Part shown: positions 1 through 10,130 of the stretch, in pieces | Layout of the letters: each line of letters opens with the position of its first letter | Numbering within the stretch: the stretch's first letter is position 1 | From: Pokkaliibacter plantistimulans | GTDB taxonomy: Bacteria; Pseudomonadota; Gammaproteobacteria; Pseudomonadales; Balneatricaceae | Direction of reading: 5' to 3' | Length of the DNA: 35,380 nt | Assembly: GCF_003194385.1 (NCBI RefSeq) | Contig: NZ_LAPT01000120.1 | Span: forward strand, 1-35,380 | The notes under the pieces: model-generated | Seen by the model: only the letters and a program-made list of their open reading frames with translations | Database searches by the model: none | Told to the model about the DNA's origin: nothing | Made by a program: the position numbers and the translations under genes

Positions 1-3
1 AAG

Positions 4-57
4 AAACAGGCGAAAAAGCGGAGTTTAGTAAACTAAATGAGCATTTTTAGCCTGTTT
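4..57. repeat. Imperfect long inverted repeat (probable dispersed element, part)
   Basis: Two 25-base arms (4-28 and 33-57) flank the loop TAAA. The outer arm AAACAGGC and the inner TTTAG pair perfectly, and 18 of the 25 positions match. The sequence continues without a gene into 80-107, a segment that recurs inverted at 35353-35380. The appearance is that of a small dispersed palindromic element. Membership of a named repeat family is inference, since no search could be made. Confidence 0.5.
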
Positions 58-79
58 TTGACGCGGTATTCGGCAACGC

Positions 80-107
80 AGATAGATTTTCAACTACCTG
101 CTAGGAG
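80..107 (+). repeat. Left copy of inverted repeat shared by both window ends
   Basis: The 28 bases here match the reverse complement of 35353-35380 at 25 positions. The first 15 bases, AGATAGATTTTCAAC, are identical. The segment lies next to the palindromic element at 4-57 and is probably part of the same repeat unit. Confidence 0.6.
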
Positions 108-129
108 CGTGTTCAGTTCTCAGGTAACC

Positions 130-163
130 ACAACGGGCATCTCAGGATGCCCGTTGTCGTTTT
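130..163 (+). terminator. Rho-independent terminator of a gene left of the window
   Basis: A perfect 12-bp stem (130-141 with 146-157), tetraloop TCAG, is followed by CGTTTT. It lies upstream of the DUF2461 gene in the same direction, so it most likely ends a plus-strand transcript arriving from outside the window. It also argues against any start of the next gene upstream of it. Confidence 0.75.
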
Positions 164-258
164 CGGGCCGCGCTTCAACACGTCCCTTTATTGCCCGTTG
201 CCATCCTGCCTGCCACGTTGCAGACTGCCCTTCATTCCACGGCACAAAGGGTATGGGC

Positions 259-951
259 ATGTCTGCATTTACCGGCTTTTCACCTGCACTGTTCCAGTTT
301 CTGCAGGAACTGCGCAGCAATAACAACAAGGACTGGTTTGCCGACAACAAGGAGCGCTACCAGCAGCAGGTACAGCAACCGATGGTCGCGATGATGACCG
401 CCCTGCAGCCGGGTCTGCAGGCCATCTCACCACACTTCCGGGTGATAGCCAAAGCCCATAATGGCTCATTGTTCCGTATCTATCGGGATACCCGTTTCGG
501 TCATGACAAGACACCCTATAAAACCCACGCCGCCTGCCAGTTCCGCCACGCCGTTGGCAAGGATGTGCACGCCCCCGGCTACTATATTGAGCTGGCACCG
601 GAACACGTTATCATCGCTGCAGGGATCTGGCTGCCACCCACGCCGGTGCTCAATCAGGTTCGTCAGCATATCGTCGAGCGGGCTGAGCAGTGGCAGAGCA
701 TCAAGACGGATGCAACGCTGACGGCGCTGCTTGGCGGGATCGAAGGTGAACAGCTGCGCGGCATGCCACGCGGTTTCAGTCAGGAGCTACCGCATCCGGA
801 GGATGTGCGTCGCAAGAGCTTTATTGTCTCGACCACCTGGCTGCCGGAAGAGGCGCAACAGTCGTACTTCTTCGATGAACTGTTGCGTACCTATGCCGCG
901 GCCAGCCCGTTCATGAGCTTTCTGTGCCGGGCGCTGGAGCTGCCGTTTTAA
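259..951 (+). CDS. DUF2461 family protein (TIGR02453-like)
   Basis: A 230-residue soluble protein. Residues typical of the DUF2461/TIGR02453 family are visible: the N-terminal FTGFSPALFQFLQELRSNN, the KDWFADNKERY segment, and the block RIYRDTRFGHDKTPYKTH followed by GYYIELAPE. The biochemical function of the family is not established. The frame is open from position 37, but that stretch crosses a terminator hairpin and has no family similarity. An AAAGGG (246-251) sits 7 bases before the ATG at 259, and ATG 253 is the alternative start. No signal peptide or membrane segment is seen. The gene stands alone and converges on the TetR gene, 30 bp away. Confidence 0.85.
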   Translation: MSAFTGFSPALFQFLQELRSNNNKDWFADNKERYQQQVQQPMVAMMTALQPGLQAISPHFRVIAKAHNGSLFRIYRDTRFGHDKTPYKTHAACQFRHAVGKDVHAPGYYIELAPEHVIIAAGIWLPPTPVLNQVRQHIVERAEQWQSIKTDATLTALLGGIEGEQLRGMPRGFSQELPHPEDVRRKSFIVSTTWLPEEAQQSYFFDELLRTYAAASPFMSFLCRALELPF

Positions 952-981
952 GCAGCCCGCCGTTTGGCGTAGACAGATTAC

Positions 982-1653
982 TTATAGCTGGATCTGTCCC
1001 TCACTCCCCTGTAACAACTGGCCGATAGTCTGCTTGAGGACCGTACGCAGGGGCTCACGACGTGTGGCAGGATTAGTAACACCACGAATCATCATGCCCT
1101 CAAACAGCATGCATATGACGTCAACCCTGGCCTCCTGTTGCAGACGCTCCTGCTCATCCGTAGATGGCGGACCAAAAAACAGCAGCAGCAGACGTTGCCG
1201 CAATAGCTGATCCACTTGCCGTAACTTGGCGGCGATACGCTCGTTGCGTGATGCCTCGGCCGTCATTTCCAGCATCATCAGCGGATTACAGGAGGTGACA
1301 CGCAAGGCATCTTCGACATCCAGCTGCGCCATCATGCAGTCGAGCATGTAATCGACATTCTGCAGACCGTTGGCCAAGGTATAGAACTGCTGCAGGTCGC
1401 GGTCGACGATGGCTTCGATGATGGCTTCCTTGCTATCAAAGTAGTGATAGACATGTCCGGGGCTCATTCTGGCCATTTTGGAAATCGCTGACATACTTGC
1501 TCCATGGAAGCCATGGGCGCAGAAACAATCTGTTGCGGCGTGGAGAATCTGACTACGGCGGGCTTCACTGCGACTTTCCTTATCGCTGAGAGCGGCGTGC
1601 TGACTGGCAGTGACAGTATTTTCACCCTGCGTGGGCGGGAGATTTTCGGTCAT
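982..1653 (-). CDS. TetR/AcrR-family repressor of the divergent RND efflux operon
   Basis: A 223-residue regulator. The N-terminal TetR DNA-binding domain (about residues 32-78) contains the helix-turn-helix SAISKMARMSPGHVYHYFDSKEAI. The C-terminal part should bind ligand and dimerise. The ATG at 1653 has GAGAGG five bases upstream. An ATG at 1668 lies in frame but has no ribosome-binding site. The gene is divergent from a complete efflux operon, and a 24-bp palindrome at 1717-1740 lies between them. This is the arrangement of acrR/acrAB and ttgR/ttgABC, so the protein probably represses the pump and possibly itself, and releases DNA when it binds pump substrates. That role is inferred from family and position. 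Confidence 0.87.
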   Translation of the reverse strand: MTENLPPTQGENTVTASQHAALSDKESRSEARRSQILHAATDCFCAHGFHGASMSAISKMARMSPGHVYHYFDSKEAIIEAIVDRDLQQFYTLANGLQNVDYMLDCMMAQLDVEDALRVTSCNPLMMLEMTAEASRNERIAAKLRQVDQLLRQRLLLLFFGPPSTDEQERLQQEARVDVICMLFEGMMIRGVTNPATRREPLRTVLKQTIGQLLQGSEGQIQL

Positions 1654-1693
1654 AAGCCCCTCTCTCATTGCTGTTGATATGTGTTGTTCCGGG

Positions 1694-1722
1694 ATTGATC
1701 AGCCGGTTAGGGAAAAATAGAA
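1694..1722 (+). promoter_or_regulatory. Sigma70-type promoter of the efflux operon
   Basis: TTGATC (1694-1699) and TAGAAT (1717-1722) are separated by exactly 17 bases. The -10 box forms the left edge of the palindromic operator, so bound repressor would block RNA polymerase. Transcription from here would give a leader of nearly 390 bases before the adaptor gene. Confidence 0.6.
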
Positions 1723-1740
1723 TGAACGAACGTTCATTCT
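1717..1740. promoter_or_regulatory. Palindromic TetR-family operator
   Basis: Perfect 11-bp arms, TAGAATGAACG and CGTTCATTCTA, are separated by AA. The sequence and spacing resemble the operators of AcrR/TtgR-type regulators. The site lies between the divergent TetR gene and the pump genes and overlaps the putative pump -10 box. Confidence 0.75.
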
Positions 1741-2112
1741 AGTCTATTCGGTGCTTTGTTTCTCGTGCCGATGACGCCATAAGCAGACACCTTCATCCGG
1801 AGCAGGGATGCAACCCTCCCACCCGGTCGTGGCGGTCCACTGGCCCTGATCAGCTGGATATGTGTTCGCCGGGCCGTCCACTCATTCATTGCCAGGTTCA
1901 GACCGATCCGGCGGTGCTCATGACTGGACGATCAGGTCAGCGTGACAGCGCCAGTAAGAGTGTGAACCTCAGAACAATAAGACCCGTAGAGAAGAGTTAA
2001 TCGCCAAGTTAGGAGCCAGCAGGCTCCTGCCTGCATTGCAGGGACGTGCTGACAGTGGCGGTCGGCACCGGCGCACAGAATCCGTTTTGACGACGCATTT
2101 AGAGGTGGCTTT
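1741..2112 (+). other. Long gene-free leader of the efflux operon
   Basis: About 370 bases without a credible gene. Short open frames here (for example on the minus strand, 1932-2165) have no recognisable protein features. Apart from the ribosome-binding site AGAGGTGG at 2101-2108, I see no strong hairpin or regulatory site. The stretch would be the 5' untranslated region if the promoter at 1694-1722 is the one used. Confidence 0.4.
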
Positions 2113-3312
2113 ATGCATGTAAATAGACGTACCCGACTGGCAGTGGCTGTTCTGGTCAGTGCCATGAGCGTGGTATTGAGCGGCTGTAACCAGCAGGAAG
2201 CAGCGGAGTCTGATCATCAGGCTCAGCAGGGAGGCGCACAGCAGCCGGTAGAAGTAGGGACCTATACCGTGCAGCCGCAGGCGGTCACGCTGACCACCGA
2301 GTTGCCAGGCCGTACCTCTGCCTATCTGGTCTCCGAAGTTCGTCCACAAGTGGGCGGGATCATCCAGAAACGTCTGTTTACCGAAGGTTCAGACGTCAAG
2401 GCCGGTGATGTACTGTATCTGATTGATCCAGCGACCTATGAAGCGGAGCTGGAGAGTGCCAAGGCGAATCTGGCCCGTGCCGACGCTAATGTCGAATCTG
2501 CGCGCCTGAAGGCCAAGCGCTACAAGGAGCTGGTGCAGATCAACGCCGTCAGTAAGCAGGATTACGATGATGCCGACGCCTCGCTGAAGCAGTCGTTGGC
2601 AGATGTAGCCGCTTACAAGGCCGCCATCCGCTCTGCCCAGATCAACCTCAACTACACCAAGGTCACCTCTCCCATTTCCGGTCGTATCGGCAAGTCATCC
2701 GTCACTCCCGGTGCGCTGGTGACTGCCAACCAGACCACTGCTTTGGCGACAGTCCAGCAGCTGGATCCGGTCTATGTAGACGTGACCCAGTCCAGCGTTG
2801 ACCTGCTGCGCCTCAAGCGTGAACTGGCCAGTGGCCAGCTGAGCAAAGCCTCTGCCAGCGACGAAGCCAAGGTCAAACTGATACTGGAAGATGGCAGCCT
2901 CTATCCCAACGAAGGCAAACTGGCGTTCTCTGACGTGTCCGTCAATGAGAGCACAGGCGCGGTCACACTGCGTGCGGTATTCCCTAACCCCAACATGATC
3001 CTGCTGCCCGGCATGTACGTGCGCGCCGAGATCGAAGAAGGCGTGCGTGAGCAGGGTATTCTGGTGCCTCAGCAGGGCGTTACCCGTGACATCAAGGGCA
3101 ATGCCGTAGCGATGGTCATCAACAGTCAGGGCATCGTGGAAGTACACACCCTCAAGACCAATCGCGCCATCGGCGACAAATGGCTGATCGATGACGGCCT
3201 CAAAGCCGGTGATCAGGTGATTGTCGAGGGGCTGCAGAAAGTCCGCCCAGGTGCACCCGCCAAAGGGATAGCGGCAGACCAGGCGCAAGCTGCTGCGGCT
3301 AAGCAAGGCTAA
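2113..3312 (+). CDS. acrA: RND efflux periplasmic adaptor lipoprotein (AcrA/MexA type)
   Basis: A 399-residue membrane-fusion protein that bridges the inner-membrane pump and the outer-membrane channel. The N-terminus is a lipoprotein signal with lipobox VLSGC, and Cys25 is the predicted lipidated residue. The order then follows AcrA: a beta-barrel/lipoyl start ([35 protein letters not shown] is the family signature region, about residues 46-80), an alpha-helical hairpin (about 100-175, rich in Ala, Lys and Glu), the second lipoyl half ([20 protein letters not shown]), and the C-terminal barrel and proximal domains. AGAGGTGG precedes the ATG by a few bases. It is the first gene of a three-gene operon, 11 bases before the pump gene. 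The symbol is by homology; mexA or ttgA would fit equally well. Confidence 0.92.
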   Translation: MHVNRRTRLAVAVLVSAMSVVLSGCNQQEAAESDHQAQQGGAQQPVEVGTYTVQPQAVTLTTELPGRTSAYLVSEVRPQVGGIIQKRLFTEGSDVKAGDVLYLIDPATYEAELESAKANLARADANVESARLKAKRYKELVQINAVSKQDYDDADASLKQSLADVAAYKAAIRSAQINLNYTKVTSPISGRIGKSSVTPGALVTANQTTALATVQQLDPVYVDVTQSSVDLLRLKRELASGQLSKASASDEAKVKLILEDGSLYPNEGKLAFSDVSVNESTGAVTLRAVFPNPNMILLPGMYVRAEIEEGVREQGILVPQQGVTRDIKGNAVAMVINSQGIVEVHTLKTNRAIGDKWLIDDGLKAGDQVIVEGLQKVRPGAPAKGIAADQAQAAAAKQG

Positions 3313-3323
3313 GGGAGAAACAC

Positions 3324-6300
3324 ATGGCTCGCTTTTTCATAGACCGGCCTATTTTTGCCTGGGTTATTGCCATCATCATTATGATGGCGGGCCTGCTGGC
3401 AATTAATACGCTGCCTATTGCCCAGTACCCCAGTATTGCGCCACCGGCAGTGACCATATCCGCCTCCTACACCGGGGCATCGGCGCAAACCGTGCAGGAC
3501 TCCGTCACCCAGATCATCGAGCAACAGATGAAAGGGATCGACAACCTGCAGTACATGTCGTCGACCAGTGACTCGTTCGGTAACGTCTCCATCACCCTGA
3601 CCTTCACCAACGGCACTGACCCTGACATTGCTCAGGTACAGGTGCAGAACAAGCTGCAGCAGGCCACCTCGCTGTTGCCACAGAAGGTTCAGCAGGCCGG
3701 TGTCTCCGTATCGAAGTCCTCAGCCAGCTTCCTGCTGGTAGCGGGCTTCTATTCCGAAGACGGCTCCATGAGCCAGACCGATATTGCTGACTATGTGTCC
3801 TCCAGTGTGCAGGACATTATCAGCCGGGTGCCGGGAGTCGGTGACGTTCAGCTGTTCGGCGCGCCCTATGCCATGCGCATCTGGCTCGACCCCAGCAAAC
3901 TTAACAACTACAAGCTCACCCCTGCCGATGTCAGCTCGGCCATTGAAGCACAGAATGCTCAGGTCTCATCTGGCCAGTTAGGTGGCGCCCCCGCCGTACC
4001 CGGTCAGCAACTGAACGCCACCATTACCGCCCAGTCTTATCTGCAGACACCGGAACAGTTCCGTAAAATCCAGCTGAAAGTGGAATCCGACGGTTCCATC
4101 GTCCGTCTGGGTGATGTTGCCCGGGTGGAACTGGGTGCCCAGAGCTACGACGTGGTTGCCCGTTACAACGGCAGTGCGGCGGCAGGTCTGGGTATCAAGC
4201 TGGCAACCAATGCCAACGCGCTGGATACCGCCGCCGGTGTGAAGAAAACCATCGACGAACTGGCTCCTTACTTCCCGCAAGGTCTGAAGGCGGTGTTCCC
4301 CTATGACACCACCCCCTTCGTCAAGATCTCCATCGAAGAAGTGGTAAAGACCCTGGGTGAAGCCATCGTTCTGGTGTTCCTGGTCATGTACCTGTTCATG
4401 CAGAACTTCCGCGCCACCCTGATCCCCACTATCGCCGTACCGGTGGTGTTGCTGGGAACCTTCGGCGTACTGTCCGCCTGCGGATTCTCCATCAATACCC
4501 TGACCATGTTCGCCATGGTGCTGGCCATCGGTCTGCTGGTGGATGACGCTATCGTCGTGGTGGAAAACGTCGAACGTATCATGAGCGAGGAAGGCCTGCC
4601 GCCAAAGGAGGCCACCAAAAAATCCATGGGGCAGATCACCGGTGCACTGGTGGGTATCGCACTGGTGCTGTCGGCAGTATTTGTGCCCATGGCGTTTATG
4701 AGTGGCTCCACCGGGGTTATCTATCGCCAGTTCTCCATCACCATCGTTTCGGCCATGACCCTGTCGGTGCTGGTCGCCATGATTCTGACCCCGGCCTTGT
4801 GCGCTACCCTGCTCAAGCCAGTGGAAAAAGGTCACGGCCCCGGCCATGAGTACAAGGGCCTGTTCGGTCTGTTCAACCGCGGCTTTGACGGCTTCAACAA
4901 AGGTACCCAGAGTCTGGTGGGCGGCATGGTCAAGCGCGGCTTCCGCATGCTGCTGATCTACGCCCTGATCGTTGTGGGCGTGGGCTATATCTTTGTGCGT
5001 ATACCCACGTCCTTCCTGCCGGATGAAGATCAGGGCATTCTGCTGGTGCAGGCCATCCTGCCCACTGGTGCCACGCAGGAACGTACGCTTGAGGTGATGA
5101 AGAAGGTCGAGCACCACTTCCTTGTGGATGAGAAGCGCAACGTCAACTCGCTGTTCACCGTCACTGGCTTCAGTTTTGCCGGCAGCGGTCAGAACATGGG
5201 GATTGCCTTCATCATGCTGAAGGACTGGTCACAGCGTAAGGCCGAAGCCGACAAGGTGCCTGCCGTTGCTGGCCGGGCCATGGGCGCCTTCTCCCAAATA
5301 AAGGACGCGCTGGTATTTGCCTTCGCCCCACCTGCGGTCATCGAGCTGGGCAATGCCACCGGCTTCGATTTCTACATTCAGGACCGTGGCAACCTTGGCC
5401 ACGAGACGCTGATGCAGGCCCGCAATATGTTCCTCGGTATGGCCTCTCAGGACCCCCGCCTGATGGCGGTACGTCCCAATGGTCAGGAAGACTCGCCACA
5501 GTACAAGGTCAATATCGATCAGGAGAAGGCCGGTGCACTGGGGGTATCCATCGCCGACATCAACAATCTGCTGAGCGTGGCCTGGGGTGGTTCCTACATC
5601 AACGACTTTATCGACAAGGGCCGTATCAAGAAGGTCTATATGCAGGGCGATGCGCCTTATCGCATGCTGCCCAACGATATCAACCAGTGGTACGTGCGTA
5701 ACAGCGATGGCGACATGGTGCCTTTCTCCGCCTTTGCCACCGCTGACTGGAGCTACGGCTCGCCGCAGCTGCAGCGCTACAATGGCCTTTCGGCCTACGA
5801 GATCATGGGACAGCCCGCTCCGGGCGTGAGCTCGGGGGATGCGATGAAGGCTGTGGAAGAGATCATGAGCAAGCTGCCAACTGGTATCGGCTATGAGTGG
5901 ACCGGTCTGTCGCTGCAGGAGCAGATCTCCGGCAACCAGGCACCGATGCTCTATGCCATCTCCGTTCTGGTGGTCTTCCTCTGTCTGGCAGCCTTGTATG
6001 AAAGCTGGTCGATTCCGTTCTCCGTCATTCTGGTGGTACCACTGGGTGTTCTGGGTGCACTGTTGTTCACCGAACTGCGCGGGCTGTCCAACGACGTCTA
6101 CTTCCAGGTGGGTCTGCTGACCACCGTCGGTCTGGCGGCGAAGAACGCCATCCTGATCGTCGAGTTCGCCAAGGAACTGCACGAGCATGGTATGAGCCTG
6201 ATCGACGCCAGTATCGAAGCCATCCGTATGCGTCTGCGCCCGATCATCATGACCTCACTGGCCTTCGGCCTCGGCGTGGTGCCACTGGTTATTGCCAACG

Positions 6301-6476
6301 GCGCAGGCTCCGGCAGCCAGAATGCCATCGGTACCGGCGTTCTTGGTGGTATGGTGTCGTCTACACTTCTGGGTGTGATCTTTGTTCCGGTCTTCTTCGT
6401 CGTCATCAGCAAGGTGTTCGGCCGCAAGAAAGCCAAAGAGCAGGCCCCTACTCCCCGCATTGAGGAGAGCCATTAA
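3324..6476 (+). CDS. acrB: RND multidrug efflux pump, inner-membrane subunit (AcrB type, HAE1)
   Basis: A 1050-residue proton-driven drug exporter that forms a trimer in the inner membrane. Length and numbering match AcrB. The proton-relay aspartates are D407 and D408 in [13 protein letters not shown], and the lysine is K940 in [11 protein letters not shown]. The N-terminus [18 protein letters not shown] is the usual first membrane helix. Two large periplasmic loops (about 40-335 and 560-870) separate the two sets of six helices. AAGGGAG precedes the ATG. The gene is followed at once by the channel gene, which starts one base after its stop codon. Substrates cannot be read from the sequence; hydrophobic drugs, dyes, solvents or bile-like compounds are typical of the family. 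Confidence 0.95.
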   Translation: MARFFIDRPIFAWVIAIIIMMAGLLAINTLPIAQYPSIAPPAVTISASYTGASAQTVQDSVTQIIEQQMKGIDNLQYMSSTSDSFGNVSITLTFTNGTDPDIAQVQVQNKLQQATSLLPQKVQQAGVSVSKSSASFLLVAGFYSEDGSMSQTDIADYVSSSVQDIISRVPGVGDVQLFGAPYAMRIWLDPSKLNNYKLTPADVSSAIEAQNAQVSSGQLGGAPAVPGQQLNATITAQSYLQTPEQFRKIQLKVESDGSIVRLGDVARVELGAQSYDVVARYNGSAAAGLGIKLATNANALDTAAGVKKTIDELAPYFPQGLKAVFPYDTTPFVKISIEEVVKTLGEAIVLVFLVMYLFMQNFRATLIPTIAVPVVLLGTFGVLSACGFSINTLTMFAMVLAIGLLVDDAIVVVENVERIMSEEGLPPKEATKKSMGQITGALVGIALVLSAVFVPMAFMSGSTGVIYRQFSITIVSAMTLSVLVAMILTPALCATLLKPVEKGHGPGHEYKGLFGLFNRGFDGFNKGTQSLVGGMVKRGFRMLLIYALIVVGVGYIFVRIPTSFLPDEDQGILLVQAILPTGATQERTLEVMKKVEHHFLVDEKRNVNSLFTVTGFSFAGSGQNMGIAFIMLKDWSQRKAEADKVPAVAGRAMGAFSQIKDALVFAFAPPAVIELGNATGFDFYIQDRGNLGHETLMQARNMFLGMASQDPRLMAVRPNGQEDSPQYKVNIDQEKAGALGVSIADINNLLSVAWGGSYINDFIDKGRIKKVYMQGDAPYRMLPNDINQWYVRNSDGDMVPFSAFATADWSYGSPQLQRYNGLSAYEIMGQPAPGVSSGDAMKAVEEIMSKLPTGIGYEWTGLSLQEQISGNQAPMLYAISVLVVFLCLAALYESWSIPFSVILVVPLGVLGALLFTELRGLSNDVYFQVGLLTTVGLAAKNAILIVEFAKELHEHGMSLIDASIEAIRMRLRPIIMTSLAFGLGVVPLVIANGAGSGSQNAIGTGVLGGMVSSTLLGVIFVPVFFVVISKVFGRKKAKEQAPTPRIEESH

Positions 6477-6477
6477 T

Positions 6478-7917
6478 ATGATGCGAACTCTGCTCCCCCT
6501 GACCCTGGCGGTCAGCCTGGCGGGCTGCGCTAATCTGGCACCGGACTTCATGCGTCCGACCATGCCAGTGTCTGACAGCTGGCCGCAGGGTGCTGCGTAC
6601 AAACCGCAGGACAGCAATCAGACCGACGTCTCCGAACTGGGATGGCGGGACTTTTTTACCGATACCAAGTTGCAGCAGCTGATTCAGCTGGCACTGGACA
6701 ACAACCGTGATCTGCGTGTGGCCGTGCTCAATATCGAGCAGGCCCGTGCCACCTTCCGGGTACAGCGCGCTGCGCAGTTCCCGGCGGTGGACGGCAATGC
6801 CAGCAGCAGCCGGGCGCTGACGCCGGCAGACGTTGCCGGTACGGCGGATGCAATCCACAGCAGCACCTATGCGGTCAATCTGGGTATCAGCTCCTACGAG
6901 CTGGACTTCTTCGGGCGGGTACGCAACCTCAAGGATCAGGCACTGGAACAGTATCTGGCCACCGAAGAGGCCAAGCGTAACACCCAGATCAGTCTGGTAT
7001 CGGAAGTGGCGACGGACTATCTGACACTGGCCGCCGACAAGGAGCACCTGCGTCTGGCCCAGGAAACCCTGAAAAGCCAGCAGGCCTCCTATGACCTGAC
7101 CAAGCGCAGTTTCGATCTCGGTGTTTCCACCGAGCTGGATCTGCAACAGGCCCGTACCAGCGTGGAAACAGCGCGCTATGACGTGGCGGTCTACACCAGC
7201 AGTGTCGCCAAGGATATCAATGCCCTGCGTCTGCTGCTGGGCACCGAGATCCCGGCGGATCTGCTGCCTGATACCCATCAGGACACCACCACGCCGGTGA
7301 CCGCGCTGCAGGATATTCCGGCCAGCCTGCCTTCGGCGGTGCTGCTCAAACGACCTGACATCCTGCAGGCCGAGCATCTACTCAAGGGCGCCAATGCCAA
7401 TATCGGCGCGGCGCGAGCGGCGTTCTTCCCGAGCATCAGCCTGACCACCAGCTACGGTACTTCCAGTACCGAGCTGTCCGGGCTGTTCTCAGGTGGCAGC
7501 ACCGCATGGAGCTTTGCACCGACAATCAACCTGCCGATTTTCAATGCCGGGAAAAATCAGGCCAATCTGGACTCAGCCAAGGCGCAACGGGATATCTACG
7601 TTGCCCAGTATGAGCAGTCCATTCAGACCGCCTTCAAGGAAGTGGCGGATGCTCTGGCCGATCAGGGCACACTGGATGAACAGGTGGCCGCCCAGCAGGC
7701 GCTGCTGAATGCGACCCAGCGCAGTTACGACCTGTCCGATGCCCGCTTCCGCAGCGGTGTCGACAGCTATCTGACCGTACTGGATTCGCAGCGCTCGCTA
7801 TACACCGCGCAGCAGAACATCATCACAACCCGCCTGTCGCGTCTGACCAACATGATCACCCTTTACAAGGTACTGGGTGGCGGCTGGAAGGAGCAGAGCA
7901 ACAACGAACCTCGTTGA
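6478..7917 (+). CDS. RND efflux outer-membrane channel lipoprotein (OprM/NodT family)
   Basis: A 479-residue outer-membrane factor that completes the tripartite pump. The signal peptide [17 protein letters not shown] ends in lipobox SLAGC, with Cys17 the lipidated residue. Two structurally repeated OEP halves follow (about 60-260 and 270-470), each with long coiled-coil helices ([19 protein letters not shown] and the [20 protein letters not shown] region). The motif [32 protein letters not shown] is typical of NodT/OprM proteins. GAGGAGAG lies about nine bases before the first of two adjacent ATGs. The operon ends in a clear terminator at 7961-7996. Confidence 0.92.
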   Translation: MMRTLLPLTLAVSLAGCANLAPDFMRPTMPVSDSWPQGAAYKPQDSNQTDVSELGWRDFFTDTKLQQLIQLALDNNRDLRVAVLNIEQARATFRVQRAAQFPAVDGNASSSRALTPADVAGTADAIHSSTYAVNLGISSYELDFFGRVRNLKDQALEQYLATEEAKRNTQISLVSEVATDYLTLAADKEHLRLAQETLKSQQASYDLTKRSFDLGVSTELDLQQARTSVETARYDVAVYTSSVAKDINALRLLLGTEIPADLLPDTHQDTTTPVTALQDIPASLPSAVLLKRPDILQAEHLLKGANANIGAARAAFFPSISLTTSYGTSSTELSGLFSGGSTAWSFAPTINLPIFNAGKNQANLDSAKAQRDIYVAQYEQSIQTAFKEVADALADQGTLDEQVAAQQALLNATQRSYDLSDARFRSGVDSYLTVLDSQRSLYTAQQNIITTRLSRLTNMITLYKVLGGGWKEQSNNEPR

Positions 7918-7960
7918 TACTCTGTTCAGCGTCACGCCAAGAACGTGATCACGATCTTAG

Positions 7961-7996
7961 AACGCCCCGCCATATCACTGCCGGGGCGTTTTTTTT
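7961..7996 (+). terminator. Terminator of the efflux operon
   Basis: The arms AACGCCCCG (7961-7969) and CGGGGCGTT (7982-7990) form a perfect 9-bp stem and are followed by a run of Ts. The hairpin is 43 bases after the channel gene stop codon. Confidence 0.9.
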
Positions 7997-8209
7997 GAAT
8001 CTCAACACTCAGTCCGACTGCAATAATTCTGTTACCTGATCTTCGTAACCTCTTCGCATCATCCTGTGCGGCCGCATCTGCACATCCACAGCACAACCAC
8101 GAAACATCTACAGAACAACAAGCACGTAGCTCGCACAGCCAGCCTAGGTTGCCTGCAACCTCATCGTGGCTGCGGCGGGCATCAACGGGTTCAGAAAAGG
8201 ACGAAGCAC

Positions 8210-9598
8210 ATGAAGTACAGCCTGCTGGCACTGGCCATTACCCTGACCTCCGGCGCCGCTCTGGCCGACGTAGCCAAAGTGGAACAGTTCAATATCGAAG
8301 TGGCCAAAGCCGACTACGTGCCTTATCAGGGCGCCTTTGCCGAGCGTTTCCCCGGAGGCTTCACCACCGGCCTCGGTTCCGGGTTGCTGTTCAATGGCAA
8401 GCAGGCCGATGGCTCGCTGTCGTTTATTGCCATCACTGATCGTGGCCCCAACGGTGATTCACCGGTGCTGGTGCAGACCGGTAGTGACGGCAATGTCAGC
8501 AAAACCGCCAGCAAGATGTTCCCTGCCCCCGCCTTCGTACCTGCCTTCATGGACGTCACCCTTCGGGACGGTAAGGCCGTTGCCAGCAACAAGGTGGAAC
8601 TGAGCGATGATCAGGGCAAGATCACTGGCCTGCCGCTGCCTGCCAATCTGATCGGCTCCACCAGTGAAGTGGCGCTCAGCGACACCCTCAGCGTGATAAC
8701 CAGCGACAAGGCGAACGGTCTGGACAGCGAAGGCATCGTCAAGGATGGCAAGGGAGGTTACTGGATCTGCGATGAATACGGCCCGTTCCTGGTCCATCTG
8801 GATGGCAATGGCAAGATCACCCAGAAATTTGGCCCCGAGGCTGGTGCTGGCGAGAAAGCAGTCGCAGGCGGTCTGCCCAATATTCTCAAATGGCGCCAGC
8901 CCAATCGCGGTTTTGAAGGCGTGGCCTTTACCCCGGCTGGCAAGGTATATGGTGCTGTACAGAGCACCCTCGACATCAACGGTGAAACCCGCAAGGTCGC
9001 GCAGTTTACCCGTCTGGTGGAACTGGACCCGGCCACCGGCAAGACCCGCATGTTTGCCTATCCCATTGATGTCAGTAGCTACAAGCATCCGGGCGATGCC
9101 AAGATCGGCGATCTGGCCGCGCTGGATGACCATCGCTTCCTGATCATCGAACAGGGCAAGGGCAAAGATAAGAAGATGCACAATCTGGTCTATCAGATTG
9201 ATCTGAGCCAGGCCTCAGACCTCAGCGAACTGAAAATCAACGGCAAGGAGCCTGAGTTCGCCAGCGCTGAGGAACTGCAAGCCGCAGGCGTGGTGATGGC
9301 CAACAAGACGCTGGTTGCCGATCTGCGTGCCAACGGCTGGCAGGTGGAAAAGGCCGAAGGTCTGGCTATCGTCGATGATCACACCTTTGCCGTGGCCAGC
9401 GACAATGACTTTGGTCTGTCCACGGAAGTCGTCAATGCCGTGGAAGGCGCCAAGGGTGCTGATGACTATCAGACCGATGGCAAGGGTGAGCTGATGCTGG
9501 ACGGCAAGGCCGTCGCCAGCAAGGTAGAGCTGGAGCCGCTGAAAGGGGCTGAAGCCCATTCCGCACTGTGGATCTTCACCATGGACAAGGCGCTGTAA
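8210..9598 (+). CDS. Secreted phytase-like (esterase-like activity of phytase) family protein
   Basis: A 462-residue exported protein. The signal peptide MKYSLLALAITLTSGAALA is predicted to be cut before DVAKVEQF. The body shows the pattern of the Pfam 'esterase-like activity of phytase' family (PF13449): FPGGFTTGLGSGLLF, FIAITDRGPNGDSP near the N-terminus, DSEGIVKDGKGGYWICDEYGPFLVHLDGNGKI in the middle, NRGFEGVAFTPAGKVYG, and AEGLAIVDDHTFAVASDNDFG near the end, consistent with beta-propeller blades. The true substrate is unknown, and the family name does not prove phytase activity. AAAAGGACG lies just upstream of the ATG. The gene is monocistronic, between the pump terminator and a convergent phosphatase gene. 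Confidence 0.8.
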   Translation: MKYSLLALAITLTSGAALADVAKVEQFNIEVAKADYVPYQGAFAERFPGGFTTGLGSGLLFNGKQADGSLSFIAITDRGPNGDSPVLVQTGSDGNVSKTASKMFPAPAFVPAFMDVTLRDGKAVASNKVELSDDQGKITGLPLPANLIGSTSEVALSDTLSVITSDKANGLDSEGIVKDGKGGYWICDEYGPFLVHLDGNGKITQKFGPEAGAGEKAVAGGLPNILKWRQPNRGFEGVAFTPAGKVYGAVQSTLDINGETRKVAQFTRLVELDPATGKTRMFAYPIDVSSYKHPGDAKIGDLAALDDHRFLIIEQGKGKDKKMHNLVYQIDLSQASDLSELKINGKEPEFASAEELQAAGVVMANKTLVADLRANGWQVEKAEGLAIVDDHTFAVASDNDFGLSTEVVNAVEGAKGADDYQTDGKGELMLDGKAVASKVELEPLKGAEAHSALWIFTMDKAL

Positions 9599-9612
9599 GC
9601 CATTGCCCTGAC

Positions 9613-9652
9613 GCTGTCACTCATCGCCTCCAGAAGCGGGCTGAGTGACAGC
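9613..9652. terminator. Hairpin between convergent genes
   Basis: The perfect 11-bp arms GCTGTCACTCA (9613-9623) and TGAGTGACAGC (9642-9652) lie 14 bases after the phytase-like gene and before the convergent phosphatase gene. There is no T-run on the plus side, so intrinsic termination is only likely, not shown. Confidence 0.5.
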
Positions 9653-9704
9653 AACCCCTCATTTATCCCACTGCTACATCCGCCGGTCGCAACCCCGACT
9701 GCGG

Positions 9705-10034
9705 TTACGGCAGAGTGGCCAGAATGGCCCCGACTCTGGCTTCCAGCTCATCAATCAACACCTCATCCATGTACTGATACTCATCGGGAATATCGAGCAC
9801 ATACAGCGGCTTATGCTCCAGCAAGCGGGCAAACTCCGCACGCAGGCGCTGCCTGTGCTTGCTTTCCATCACCAGAATCACGTCCGCCCAGATTACGTCA
9901 CTGGCCGACACCGTTCGCCGCGCCTTCGGGCTGGTGCCTGCCGAGCGTACTTCATACCCTGAACGCCGTCGCCATAACTGTTCAGCCGTCGGGCTGCGCC
10001 ATTGATTGCGACTGCAGATAAACAGCAGCTTCAT
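9705..10034 (-). CDS. Low-molecular-weight protein tyrosine phosphatase family protein (COG4551-like)
   Basis: A 109-residue protein, shorter than classical LMW-PTPs (about 150). It starts MKLLFICSRNQWRSPTAEQ. The CX5R loop is C7-S-R-N-Q-W-R13-S14, so the nucleophilic cysteine, the arginine and the following serine are all present. The loop carries Trp where classical enzymes have Cys (CRS). The motif DIPDEYQYMD in the C-terminal part can supply the general-acid aspartate. This pattern belongs to the short 'predicted protein tyrosine phosphatase' group. Its substrate is unknown. It stands alone, antiparallel to the phytase-like gene and in the same direction as putA, whose terminator lies between them. 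Confidence 0.75.
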   Translation of the reverse strand: MKLLFICSRNQWRSPTAEQLWRRRSGYEVRSAGTSPKARRTVSASDVIWADVILVMESKHRQRLRAEFARLLEHKPLYVLDIPDEYQYMDEVLIDELEARVGAILATLP

Positions 10035-10130
10035 CCTGAAGTCCCTTCATGAAGTTAACGCCGCTCAGTGTAGCCAAGCTGCGCCGCATTCCACATGGCT
10101 TGCCAATAAAACAGTTCACCAACACAAATA

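Noticed and set aside
3978-6188. Long minus-strand frames under acrB
   Set aside because: AcrB is complete and matches family numbering; the antisense frames have no recognisable features.
7944-7953. Palindrome CGTGATCACG resembling the GntR boxes
   Set aside because: It lies between the efflux channel gene and its terminator, not in a promoter, and the flanking bases differ from the other sites, so it is probably chance.
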